Assembly: GCF_006443095.1 (NCBI RefSeq)
Contig: NZ_VFWZ01000003.1
Span: 372,001-436,000, forward strand
Source: Aquimarina algicola
GTDB lineage: Bacteria; Bacteroidota; Bacteroidia; Flavobacteriales; Flavobacteriaceae
DNA length: 64,000 bases
Direction of reading: 5' to 3'
Shown: positions 1 through 8,220 of the stretch, in pieces
Layout of the letters: each line of letters opens with the position of its first letter
Numbering within the stretch: position 1 is the first letter of the stretch
Notes under the pieces: generated by a model
What the model saw: only the letters and a program-made list of their open reading frames with translations
Database searches by the model: none
Told to the model about the DNA's origin: nothing
Made by a program: the position numbers and the translations under genes

Positions 1-1058
1 TTTTCAAAATCTTCAGGCTGCAGCAATGATTCTATATTTAACAAACCATAAGCAGAATATTTATCTTTTATTCTATATTCTTGAAAATTTGAATGAATTC
101 CTTTAAATTTTTCATTTCCAATTTCCCTTTTACATATCAGCATTGAGATATATGTTTCAACCTCTGGTTCAGATAGTTTAGGTAGCGAATAAGGTAATTG
201 TATTAATTTTTCTAAATAATCATCAATAATTCTTGAATTATCCCCTTGTATTGAATTAGTATCTCCATATTTAAATTCAATAGCATGCCTAACTATTCTA
301 GGATCCGCACCTATAACAAATGCTGTTCTAGGAACGTTTACAAACAATTTAATTGCTTCTAAATTTTCTATAATCCTCTCTGGTTTACATCTATCCAAAT
401 CGTCAATTATAACTACTAATCTTTTAAAATTAGTAGCCTCTAATAAATCTGAAAAATCATCCCTAAATTCTGCTACCGGGTTTATATTAGAATTTTCATT
501 TTCTTCATTCTTTTTTAATGAGTCAAAAAATTCTCGCCCCTCATCTGAACTCATTTTCTCAATCAGTTTTTCTGGACTATCTAGATTCCATTCTGCTAAT
601 TTTTGCATTGCAAAAGGGGCTAAGCTCAATCCTCCAGTAAAGTATGCAGATACTGCGGGTAAGGCTATATTCTTTAAAACCATACCTGCCCCTCTCATCC
701 AGTTAATTGATTTCCATAATTTTTTAGATTTTTCTTTTATTGATTCTTTTATCTCAGCACTTAATTTTTTGTTATCCTCTAATCCTTTTAAAATAGAATT
801 AAGTAGTGCTGCTTTTGCATCATCATATCCTTCAAAAGTCCATCCGTTAAAATATATACAAAGGGTATCCTCTTCTTCCTCATCTTTATCAAATTTTTCC
901 TGAATTATTTTTAAAATACTTGACTTACCGCTACCCCAATCTCCAAAAACCCCTATAGTAATTGGCAATACAGAATCGTCTTTAATAACATCTATGAGTA
1001 AATCTGCATGTACTTTAAATCCTAGTAAGTCTTCTGATGTTTCATTGTCTGACCACAT
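1..1058 (-). CDS. KAP-family P-loop NTPase (3' part beyond window)
   Basis: Reading the minus strand from the ATG at 1056-1058 gives an open frame of 352 codons that runs off the left edge, so the C-terminus is missing. Near the N-terminus GDWGSGKSS (about residues 39-47) is a Walker A motif. The stretch VVIIDDLDRC at about residues 214-223 is the Walker B/DDLDR signature of KAP NTPases. Between them lies a hydrophobic stretch around residues 140-165, where KAP proteins often insert membrane segments. KAP ATPases are membrane-associated, and some act in anti-phage systems (for example QatA of the Qat system). No Qat partners are visible on this side, and any could lie to the left. The role in defence is inference from family and island context; the family call is firm. 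Confidence 0.85.
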   Translation of the reverse strand, partial: MWSDNETSEDLLGFKVHADLLIDVIKDDSVLPITIGVFGDWGSGKSSILKIIQEKFDKDEEEEDTLCIYFNGWTFEGYDDAKAALLNSILKGLEDNKKLSAEIKESIKEKSKKLWKSINWMRGAGMVLKNIALPAVSAYFTGGLSLAPFAMQKLAEWNLDSPEKLIEKMSSDEGREFFDSLKKNEENENSNINPVAEFRDDFSDLLEATNFKRLVVIIDDLDRCKPERIIENLEAIKLFVNVPRTAFVIGADPRIVRHAIEFKYGDTNSIQGDNSRIIDDYLEKLIQLPYSLPKLSEPEVETYISMLICKREIGNEKFKGIHSNFQEYRIKDKYSAYGLLNIESLLQPEDFE

Positions 1059-1200
1059 ATTTAATTATTTAATAAAGTGAAATAGTAATATTTTAGTAAT
1101 TACTTCTATATAAAATATTAATTCTCTAGCCCTGTAGCGAATTTAATCTTTGTTTCCATTATTAAATTGCGGTAATCCACAATTCATTAGTCCTATTTCA

Positions 1201-1251
1201 AAACACAACCCCTTTACCTAAATACTATATTTAGGTAAAGGGGTTGTGTTT
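1201..1251 (-). terminator. Long perfect hairpin, likely terminator
   Basis: Arms 1201-1224 and 1228-1251 form a perfect 24-bp stem with a 3-nt loop. It lies in the 300-bp space between the stop of the 216-residue membrane protein gene and the KAP gene start, both on the minus strand. It probably ends the upstream transcript; the U-tract is short on either strand. Nothing else was seen in 1059-1359. Confidence 0.6.
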
Positions 1252-1359
1252 ACTTTTATAAATATAGCTATTATACTTGAGTGTAAAAAACCTTAATTTC
1301 AGCAATAGTTTTCCATTTTACTAGGTTTTTTAGATTTAACTTCAATTTTTATTGAATGT

Positions 1360-2010
1360 TTAATTCTTTAACTCTTCTTTCTCTTTAATTATATCAACTA
1401 ATTCAGACCAATCATATTTTTTCATAGAAGCACCCAGTTGATATGTTGCAAAGCTATCCGCTTTAACTTTTAAAGCTGCTGCCAATGCTTGATTTGATTC
1501 TTCCCAAACATAGCTACTTTGTGAGACTACTTGCCCAGACATTTTCTTAAATTCTTTTAATTTTTCAGAATATCTTTCCATTTCCTTAAAGGAAATAGCA
1601 TTATTATAGTTATGTTTAATTATCCCTGTCGTAGCACTTAAAACAAAACTATCCTTCATACTATCTAAACCAATTTGATAATAAGTTATACTATCATTTT
1701 TAAAATCAGCAATTGCCATTTTCATACTCCATTTATTTTCTTGATCTTTTTTAGGCTTATAAGTAACAAAAGCGGAATGTATATCTTTTCTATATCTAGC
1801 CATTGCGATTCTTTCCCTATATTCTGGTATAATATTTCCCAATTTATCAATCTCTCCGACATTACTTATTACCTTTTGATTAATTCCTTTTAATTCACCA
1901 TTAATTGAATAAAGACTAAATGCAATCCATCCTAGAAAAGTCAGTAATGCAGTAATTAAAATTTCTTTAATTCCAATACTTATAGTATTACTTTTATTAT
2001 CATCTCCCAT
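1360..2010 (-). CDS. Membrane-anchored protein of unknown function (216 aa)
   Basis: I do not recognise this family. The protein has a short polar N-terminus, one hydrophobic segment at about residues 14-33, and then a charged, probably helical remainder rich in Lys, Glu and Ser. That arrangement suggests a single-pass membrane protein with a soluble helical domain. It reads toward the KAP NTPase gene on the same strand, separated by a strong hairpin, and diverges from the XRE-ParA-like gene. The lack of a family and the position in the tRNA-adjacent segment suggest an accessory gene. The ATG at 2008-2010 is the first in frame. Confidence 0.65.
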   Translation of the reverse strand: MGDDNKSNTISIGIKEILITALLTFLGWIAFSLYSINGELKGINQKVISNVGEIDKLGNIIPEYRERIAMARYRKDIHSAFVTYKPKKDQENKWSMKMAIADFKNDSITYYQIGLDSMKDSFVLSATTGIIKHNYNNAISFKEMERYSEKLKEFKKMSGQVVSQSSYVWEESNQALAAALKVKADSFATYQLGASMKKYDWSELVDIIKEKEELKN

Positions 2011-2062
2011 TATATCTAGGTTTTAAGAATTGACACTATATATTTTAACATTTTAAACAAAA

Positions 2063-2096
2063 TACCCCATATCCTAAATCAAAAGGATATGGGGTA
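2063..2096. terminator. 13-bp hairpin in divergent intergenic region
   Basis: Arms 2063-2075 and 2084-2096 are perfectly complementary with an 8-nt loop. On the minus strand the stem is followed by a T-rich stretch, so it could stop minus-strand transcription before the membrane protein gene. It could equally be a structured leader of that gene. Confidence 0.4.
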
Positions 2097-2212
2097 ATCA
2101 AATATGAATTTAATAAAATTCAATAAAACTACAATCACATTTTTATTTTTTCCTCCCTATTTTTTTATAAAACCTACTTTATTCTGTATCAGAAAATACA
2201 GTTGCATTTTTC

Positions 2213-2258
2213 AAATAATACAATATATATAGTTTTTTATATACATATTGTATTATTT
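2213..2258. promoter_or_regulatory. Inverted repeat, candidate operator of the XRE-ParA gene
   Basis: The left arm from 2213 and the right arm ending at 2258 match at 18 of 19 positions, with the shared core aaataatacaatat. The repeat lies 43 bp before the TTG start of a gene with an N-terminal XRE domain, between two divergent genes. That is where a self-regulating operator would sit. Binding is inferred. Confidence 0.45.
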
Positions 2259-2300
2259 GTTTTTTATTTATAACTTTAGAGCAATTCTTAAAATTCAAAA

Positions 2301-3323
2301 TTGGACGCTAACAAAAACTACAATAAAACATTAACAACTACAATTCGTTTAAAAAGAATTGAACGAGGTATTACACAGGCAGAATTAGCTAAAAATGTAA
2401 ATATTTCACCCATAATCTATGGTCATATAGAATCAGGACGCCGAGAATTAAAAATATACGAGTTTGTAAATCTATGCCACTATTTGGATATTGATATTGA
2501 TGAAACTTTAGAATCTAGCATATTAAACATTAATGAAAATATACTAACACTTGAAAAAAAACTTAAAAACAAAGTAATATCTTTTACAAGTTTTAAAGGT
2601 GGGGTTGGTGTATCGACGTTATCCATTCTTCTCTCAAATGAAATATCTAAGGATTATAAAATTATTTTAATCGATTCACACTATCAGAACTCGTGCTACG
2701 ATCTAAGAATGAGGGATATAAAAACATTCCCTGAGACCAAACCATTATATGAGATCAAAACAGTTCCATTCGAAAATCTTGCAAATTATCTAAGTACTGC
2801 AAAAACTGAATATGATTACATAATTATAGACCTCCCTAAATTCTTTTATATAGAAGATCATATTGAAAATATTATTGAAAAAAGTGATTTTGTTTTTGCT
2901 CCTTTTCATTTAAGATACAACAATCAACCATTTGAGACTTATAAAGACGAACCTTTAAGGTATGCTGATGGTCGATTGGATTTATTTGTAAACCTTAGAG
3001 AGCGTTCCTCTAAAAAAGGAAACAAAGCTGTCTTCTCACTGATTCCCTTTAGAAACAATATAGATGTTGAATTCAAAGAATATATTGAAAATTACGACAT
3101 CACATTAATTCCTGAAACGTTCAAAGAGTTTGAAGAGATACCAGAGTATCTAGATACAATAAACCCTATTTCTACAAATGAAAACTCTTCTTTTGCTCCA
3201 TATATAATGGAAACAATGAAAGTTTTATACTACTTAATGGAAATCACAGATTCAAACTTAGTAATCGAGGATCAAAAGAATATCAAAAAATTGAGATGGA
3301 AGAATCTTTTTGATAGAATCTAA
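2301..3323 (+). CDS. XRE helix-turn-helix fused to degenerate ParA/MinD-like ATPase
   Basis: Residues about 12-66 form an XRE DNA-binding domain (TQAELAKNVNISP, then GHIESGRREL). After a linker, residues 91-320 resemble a ParA/MinD ATPase. They include the deviant Walker A region KGGVGVST at 99-106, an A' region with IILIDSH, and a Walker B-like YDYIIIDLP. The lysine expected after the second glycine pair of the P-loop (KGGVGK[ST]T) is valine, so ATP hydrolysis is doubtful. The start is TTG at 2301: an in-frame TAA lies four codons upstream and no early ATG exists. A small membrane protein gene follows 15 bp later. Such proteins may act as sensors or regulators rather than partition motors; this is inference. 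Confidence 0.75.
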   Translation: MDANKNYNKTLTTTIRLKRIERGITQAELAKNVNISPIIYGHIESGRRELKIYEFVNLCHYLDIDIDETLESSILNINENILTLEKKLKNKVISFTSFKGGVGVSTLSILLSNEISKDYKIILIDSHYQNSCYDLRMRDIKTFPETKPLYEIKTVPFENLANYLSTAKTEYDYIIIDLPKFFYIEDHIENIIEKSDFVFAPFHLRYNNQPFETYKDEPLRYADGRLDLFVNLRERSSKKGNKAVFSLIPFRNNIDVEFKEYIENYDITLIPETFKEFEEIPEYLDTINPISTNENSSFAPYIMETMKVLYYLMEITDSNLVIEDQKNIKKLRWKNLFDRI

Positions 3324-3338
3324 AAAAAACACATTGTT

Positions 3339-3497
3339 ATGAAAATCAAATATCTACTAATAAAAAATAATCCTTTAGAAAACCTAAACAACCTACTTGA
3401 AGATTTCTCAGCTACACTTAAAACTATTACTATTTTACTTACTATTAGCGCTATAGCGGTAATAATAATCCATCACTATATCCGCAACAAAAGATAG
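3339..3497 (+). CDS. Small single-pass membrane protein (52 aa)
   Basis: An ATG at 3339 opens a 52-codon frame ending at TAG 3495-3497. The first half is polar, and residues about 28-46 are a strongly hydrophobic segment followed by a basic tail ending NKR. It follows the XRE-ParA-like gene by 15 bp on the same strand, so the two are probably co-transcribed. No family is recognised. The start spacing and clean membrane segment support a real gene, but the short length leaves doubt. Confidence 0.5.
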   Translation: MKIKYLLIKNNPLENLNNLLEDFSATLKTITILLTISAIAVIIIHHYIRNKR

Positions 3498-3541
3498 CAT
3501 AAAAACATTCTTTCCCCCTATATATCCCCCTAAAAAAGCAA

Positions 3542-3574
3542 AATCCCTTTAAAAACAAATGTTTTAAAGGGATT
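3542..3574 (-). terminator. Terminator of tRNA-Gln
   Basis: Arms 3542-3554 and 3562-3574 form a 13-bp stem. On the minus strand a T-rich run follows directly (complement of 3530-3541). It lies 4 nt past the tRNA 3' end and may also stop plus-strand transcripts from the left. Confidence 0.75.
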
Positions 3575-3578
3575 AAAG

Positions 3579-3651
3579 TTGGTCTACTAGGGCTCGAACC
3601 TAGACTCTTCTGGACCAAAACCAGACGTGTTGCCAGTTACACCATAGACCA
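3579..3651 (-). tRNA. tRNA-Gln (anticodon TTG)
   Basis: The minus strand folds as a tRNA. The 7-bp acceptor stem is TGGTCTA/TAGACCA, the anticodon loop TTTTGGT carries TTG, and the T arm contains GGTTCGAGCC. The discriminator base is A at 3579. The 3' CCA is not encoded after it, as is usual in this phylum. The 3' end points left, toward the accessory genes at 1-3.5 kb, which fits integration at a tRNA 3' end. Confidence 0.95.
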
Positions 3652-3863
3652 ATGTGTGATTGCGGGTGCAAATTTAAAACTTTCTTTTTGCTCTGCAAAT
3701 ATTTTTTAAAAAAAATATCAAATAATTAATTGTTAATTTCTCTTTTTACAATATCTCCTACAATTTTAAAATATAAACTTCTGTTAAGCGTTTCCAAAAA
3801 AAACCAATTCGGAAGTATTTTTATTACTAAATTCGCCACACGTTATATAACCGAAGAAATCTT

Positions 3864-6800
3864 ATGAATACATTCAACTTTAGTAAGTGGAATAAAATAT
3901 TGGGATGGGTAGTATTTGCAATTGCTCTATGTGTTTATTCTATTACAGTAGAACCCACAGCTAGCTTTTGGGATGCAGGAGAGTATATTGCCACCTCATC
4001 AAAATTGCAAGTAGGACATCCTCCAGGGGCACCTCTGTTTCAAATGATTGGAGCTTTTGCCTCGATTTTTGCATCAGAACCTACACAAATAGCACTAATG
4101 GTTAATATGACTTCTGCGTTCGCAAGTGCATTTGCCATACTTTTTATGTTTTGGTCTATTACTATTTTAGCAAAAAACATTGTTAGCAAAGATGAAACAG
4201 TGTCTCAGGGGCAATCATTTGCTATTCTTGGAAGCGGTTTTGTAGGAGCTTTAGCATTTACTTTTACGGATAGTTTTTGGTTTAATGCAGTGGAAGCAGA
4301 GGTATATGCAATGGCAACTTGTATTCTTGCTGTACTCTTTTATCTAGGTTTACTATGGGAAAGAGATATGCACAAACCAAGAGGAAATAAATGGCTTATT
4401 TTAATTTCTTTTATTGTAGGATTATCTTTTGGAGTTCATTTTATGGGATTACTCTCTATTCCTGCCATTGGATTATTATACTATTTCAAAAACTATAAAG
4501 ATATTAACATTGTTAATTTTGTACTAGCTAATGTTATAGTAGTAGCTATATTATTATTTATTTTTAAACTACTCTTGCCTTCTACTCTTAAATTCTTTGG
4601 TTTTGCCGAAGTATTTTTTGTAAATACAATAGGACTACCTTTTAATTCAGGTACTATTATCGCGGGATTAATCATAGCTACTGCTTTTTATTTTGGAATA
4701 AAATATACAAGAAGTAAAAAATATGTACATCTCAACACGCTTTTATTGTGCATACTTTTTATTCTAGTTGGTTTTTCTAGTTGGATCATGCTACCTATTA
4801 GGGCCAATGCAGGAACAGTTATTAACGAAAACAATCCAAACAATGCCAGAGAACTTTTAGCATATTATAATCTTGAGCAATACCCAGAAACACATTTGTT
4901 TTACGGTCCTCAATTTACCGAAATCTATTCTGGTTTGGATAGCGAAACCCCTTATGAAGATGATAAACCAAAATACGAAAAAGACCTTAAAACCGGTAAA
5001 TACATCATTGTAAATGACTGGAAGGACGCTAAGCAAAATTTGGATAATGCTCACAAAGCGTTTTTACCAAGAATGTGGAGCACAGAGCATATTGCTAATT
5101 ACATGGAATACTCTGGACCAATTAAATTTACAATAAAACCAGAATATCAAAGTGAAGAAGAGTTGCTTAATGCCGTAACCCAATTTAGAAGAGAATATGC
5201 TAGTGGAAAATTAGACAATGATGACTATCACAAATTTTTACAATCTTTTGGCAATTATATAGATGTAGAAAAACCTTCATTTTGGAGCAATGTCACATAC
5301 TTATTTGACTACCAAATGGGTTATATGTATTGGCGTTATTTTATGTGGAATTTTGTCGGGCGACAAGACGATAATCAAGGTAAGATGACCAAATTAGAAG
5401 GAAATTGGTTAAGCGGAATAAAATTTCTTGACGAAATTCGATTAGGCCCACAAGACAATCTACCAGAAGACGCCCTCAAAAACAAAGCTCGAAATACGTA
5501 TTACTTTTTACCATTGATTCTTGGCTTAATAGGCTTTATATTTATGTTTCAGCAAGACAAGAAAAAATTCTGGGTATTACTTATATTCTTCCTATTTACT
5601 GGATTAGCATTAAAGATTTATCTTAATGAAAGACCTTTTGAACCTAGAGAAAGAGATTATGCATTAGTAGGTTCTTTTTATGTTTTCTGTATATGGATCG
5701 GCTTTGGGGTGTATGCAATTTTTGATGCTCTTAAAGCGTATCTAAAACCCAAAATACTCGCCCCTATTGTTACTGCATTTTGTTTTCTTGCAGTACCAGT
5801 TCTTTTAGCCTCAGAAAACTGGGATGATCATGATAGATCTAATAGATATACTGCACAGGCTATGGCAAAAATGTATTTACAATCCTGCCAGGAAAACGCA
5901 ATATTATTTACAATAGGAGATAATGATACTTTTGCTTTATGGTATGCCCAAGAGATCGAAGGATATAGAACAGATGTGAGAACTGTAAATACAAGCTTAT
6001 TTGCTACAGACTGGTATATTGATCAAATGAAAAGAGCTGCATATGATGGCAAACCTATTCCTTCTCAACTCACTCATGAGTTCTATAGGTTTGGTAACAA
6101 TGACGCTATATATCATAAACCTATTACCAAAGACACAATGTTGATCAAAAATTGGATGAGATGGATTGAAAGCAATGATCCAAGAACCAAAGGTGATCTT
6201 CAAAGTGGTAAAAAGGTCAACACATTTCCATCAAAGCACATCAGAATACCAGTTAATAAAGAAAAAGTTTTAGAAAGTGGAATCGTTGCACAAAAAGATG
6301 CGCACCTTATAGTGCCTTATATCGATATTCATCTTAAAGGAGATCTTCTATTTAAAAACAGGCTGCTCATGCTTGATATTATCGCTAACAACAATTGGGA
6401 AAGACCAATTTATTTTACCGGCGGTAGTTATGGAGATGATGATTTTCTTTGGATGAAAGACTACTTACAACTAGATGGGGTTACCTTCAAACTAGTTCCA
6501 ATAAAGACAAAAGTAGACCCTAGAAATCCTTTTGACATGGGTAGAATCGACACAGATCTCATGTACAAAAATGTAAAAAGTTGGGATTGGGGTAACAGTA
6601 ATGATCCCAATATATATCATGATCCAGAAACAAGGAAAAATGCGATCACATATCGTAGTAACCTTGCTCGTTTAGTAGACGCTCTTATCAAAGAAGGTAA
6701 GAAGGATAAAGCAAAAGAAATACTTGATTTGGCTATGGAAAAAATGCCAATAGAGTATTATGAGTATTATACTTTACTAGAAGCATATGTGAGTGGTTAT

Positions 6801-7157
6801 TATGCAATAGGAGAAAAACAAACAGCAAGAGACCTCTGGGGGAAACTTGCTAAAAAATACCATGACCAACTCACCTATTTTGGTAGTTTAGAACTTAAAG
6901 ATCAATACGAATATGCCGAAGACATCGTCACCAATGTTGAACGTTATCGAAGCTTAATAGATCTTTTAATCATTAACAAAGACAGAGAAATGGTAGAAGA
7001 AAAAGCTGATGAATTCAACAAATACCTGAGACTGTTTACAAGGCTTTATTCTAGTGATGAAGAATACGATGACGGAATAGAGCAACAAGAGGAACCTCCT
7101 ATTGAGGAGCAAAAAACACCTCAAGATTCTACTGTATTAGATACTTTATCAAACTAA
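3864..7157 (+). CDS. DUF2723 (TMEM260-like) membrane protein, putative protein O-mannosyltransferase
   Basis: The 1097-residue protein has a polytopic N-terminal half with many hydrophobic segments. The conserved DUF2723 region near residues 30-60 reads ASFWDAGEYIATSSKLQVGH. The acidic DAGEY stretch resembles the catalytic loop of GT-C glycosyltransferases. The C-terminal third is soluble and helical, with TPR-like repeats around residues 930-1000, and ends in a Glu/Pro-rich tail. Bacteroidota commonly encode this family. Its animal relative TMEM260 is an O-mannosyltransferase, and activity here is inferred from that. It stands alone upstream of a strong terminator, with a polysaccharide deacetylase gene next. 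Confidence 0.85.
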   Translation: MNTFNFSKWNKILGWVVFAIALCVYSITVEPTASFWDAGEYIATSSKLQVGHPPGAPLFQMIGAFASIFASEPTQIALMVNMTSAFASAFAILFMFWSITILAKNIVSKDETVSQGQSFAILGSGFVGALAFTFTDSFWFNAVEAEVYAMATCILAVLFYLGLLWERDMHKPRGNKWLILISFIVGLSFGVHFMGLLSIPAIGLLYYFKNYKDINIVNFVLANVIVVAILLFIFKLLLPSTLKFFGFAEVFFVNTIGLPFNSGTIIAGLIIATAFYFGIKYTRSKKYVHLNTLLLCILFILVGFSSWIMLPIRANAGTVINENNPNNARELLAYYNLEQYPETHLFYGPQFTEIYSGLDSETPYEDDKPKYEKDLKTGKYIIVNDWKDAKQNLDNAHKAFLPRMWSTEHIANYMEYSGPIKFTIKPEYQSEEELLNAVTQFRREYASGKLDNDDYHKFLQSFGNYIDVEKPSFWSNVTYLFDYQMGYMYWRYFMWNFVGRQDDNQGKMTKLEGNWLSGIKFLDEIRLGPQDNLPEDALKNKARNTYYFLPLILGLIGFIFMFQQDKKKFWVLLIFFLFTGLALKIYLNERPFEPRERDYALVGSFYVFCIWIGFGVYAIFDALKAYLKPKILAPIVTAFCFLAVPVLLASENWDDHDRSNRYTAQAMAKMYLQSCQENAILFTIGDNDTFALWYAQEIEGYRTDVRTVNTSLFATDWYIDQMKRAAYDGKPIPSQLTHEFYRFGNNDAIYHKPITKDTMLIKNWMRWIESNDPRTKGDLQSGKKVNTFPSKHIRIPVNKEKVLESGIVAQKDAHLIVPYIDIHLKGDLLFKNRLLMLDIIANNNWERPIYFTGGSYGDDDFLWMKDYLQLDGVTFKLVPIKTKVDPRNPFDMGRIDTDLMYKNVKSWDWGNSNDPNIYHDPETRKNAITYRSNLARLVDALIKEGKKDKAKEILDLAMEKMPIEYYEYYTLLEAYVSGYYAIGEKQTARDLWGKLAKKYHDQLTYFGSLELKDQYEYAEDIVTNVERYRSLIDLLIINKDREMVEEKADEFNKYLRLFTRLYSSDEEYDDGIEQQEEPPIEEQKTPQDSTVLDTLSN

Positions 7158-7162
7158 AATAC

Positions 7163-7199
7163 AAACGAGGCTTTAAAAAATTTAAAGCCTCGTTTTTTT
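7163..7199 (+). terminator. Rho-independent terminator
   Basis: A 15-bp stem (7163-7177 with 7181-7195) is followed by a T-run. It begins 5 nt after the DUF2723 stop codon. The GTG start of the next gene lies 4 nt past the T-run. Confidence 0.9.
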
Positions 7200-7202
7200 A
7201 TC

Positions 7203-7853
7203 GTGAATATCATACCTGTAAAAACACCATATCTTATAAAGAGCATTTTCTCTAATTACATCTGGGATCTTCCTGAAACAGATAAGAAAAAGATATATCT
7301 TACTTTTGATGATGGACCAATACCAGAAGTTACAGACTTTGTATTAGCACAGCTTGAAAATTACAGCGCAAAAGCTACCTTCTTTTGTATTGGCGATAAC
7401 ATACAAAAGCATCCTGATATTTTTAAAAGAATTATAACAAATCAGCATGCAATAGGCAATCATACCATGAACCATATAAAAGTTTGGAAACATAGCAAAA
7501 GCGCTTATATCCAAAACACAATCAAATGCCAGAATATTATTAATAGTAACACTAGAAAGAATGAGAACACAATACTCTTTAGACCTCCTTATGGCCAAAT
7601 AAGCATTTCTACATTCAAAGAATTAAAGAAATTAGGATATAAAATTATTCTTTGGGATATTCTATCAAAAGATTGGGATAAGAAAACAAGTCCCGAGAAG
7701 TGCTTGAAAAATATAATTGATAATACTAAAGCAGGAAGTATTATAGTTTTTCATGATAGTTATAAAGCTGCCAAAAACATGAAATTTGCTTTACCAAAAG
7801 TTCTGGATTACTACACCAAAAGAGGATACACCTTTGAAAAGATCACTTTTTAA
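7203..7853 (+). CDS. Polysaccharide deacetylase (NodB domain)
   Basis: The 216-residue protein contains the NodB motifs in order: TFDDGP near residue 37 (catalytic and metal Asp), HTMNH near 87 (metal-binding His pair), RPPYG near 126, LWDILSKDW near 150 and IIVFHDS near 183. It therefore should remove acetyl (or formyl) groups from N-acetylated sugar polymers such as peptidoglycan or a surface polysaccharide. No clear signal peptide is present, so it may be cytoplasmic or membrane-peripheral. The start is GTG at 7203, just past the upstream terminator; no other early start fits. Its 3' end overlaps the convergent thioredoxin-like gene by 4 bp. Confidence 0.9.
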   Translation: MNIIPVKTPYLIKSIFSNYIWDLPETDKKKIYLTFDDGPIPEVTDFVLAQLENYSAKATFFCIGDNIQKHPDIFKRIITNQHAIGNHTMNHIKVWKHSKSAYIQNTIKCQNIINSNTRKNENTILFRPPYGQISISTFKELKKLGYKIILWDILSKDWDKKTSPEKCLKNIIDNTKAGSIIVFHDSYKAAKNMKFALPKVLDYYTKRGYTFEKITF

Positions 7854-8176
7854 ACATATTCTTTCATAAGACCTATAAGAGTATTAGCATCTTGTTCTCC
7901 ACTTTGTCGCCATACCATTTCTCCTCCTTTATAGATCATTAATGTAGGAAGTCCTTTGATGCGTAAGGCTGTGGCTAACTCTTCATTTTTATCCACATCA
8001 ATTTTTATCACTTTACCTTTATCACCTAAAGCAGCTGCTACATCTTTCAAAACAGGGTGCATTGCCAAAGAAGGCTCGTTCCACTCTGTATAAAAATCTA
8101 ATAAGACCGGCACTTTAATCCCAATAATATCTCCAAATTTTGACATGTCTAAAACTTTTTTGTTTTGATCTAACAT
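7850..8176 (-). CDS. Thioredoxin-fold protein lacking both redox cysteines
   Basis: The length (108 aa) and pattern are those of thioredoxin: a beta strand LLDFYTEW, a helix, KIDVDKNEEL, then the cis-proline loop KGLPTLMIYKGGE. The active site that should read WCGPC reads WNEPS (residues 32-36), and there is no other cysteine. It cannot do dithiol exchange and more likely binds or scaffolds a partner. It is transcribed in the same direction as the metallophosphoesterase gene, whose stop lies 44 bp upstream, so the two may be co-transcribed. The fold call is firm; the role is unknown. Confidence 0.85.
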   Translation of the reverse strand: MLDQNKKVLDMSKFGDIIGIKVPVLLDFYTEWNEPSLAMHPVLKDVAAALGDKGKVIKIDVDKNEELATALRIKGLPTLMIYKGGEMVWRQSGEQDANTLIGLMKEYV

Positions 8177-8220
8177 CTATTTGACACTTAAACAATTGTA
8201 AATATAACATTTTCTAGTGA

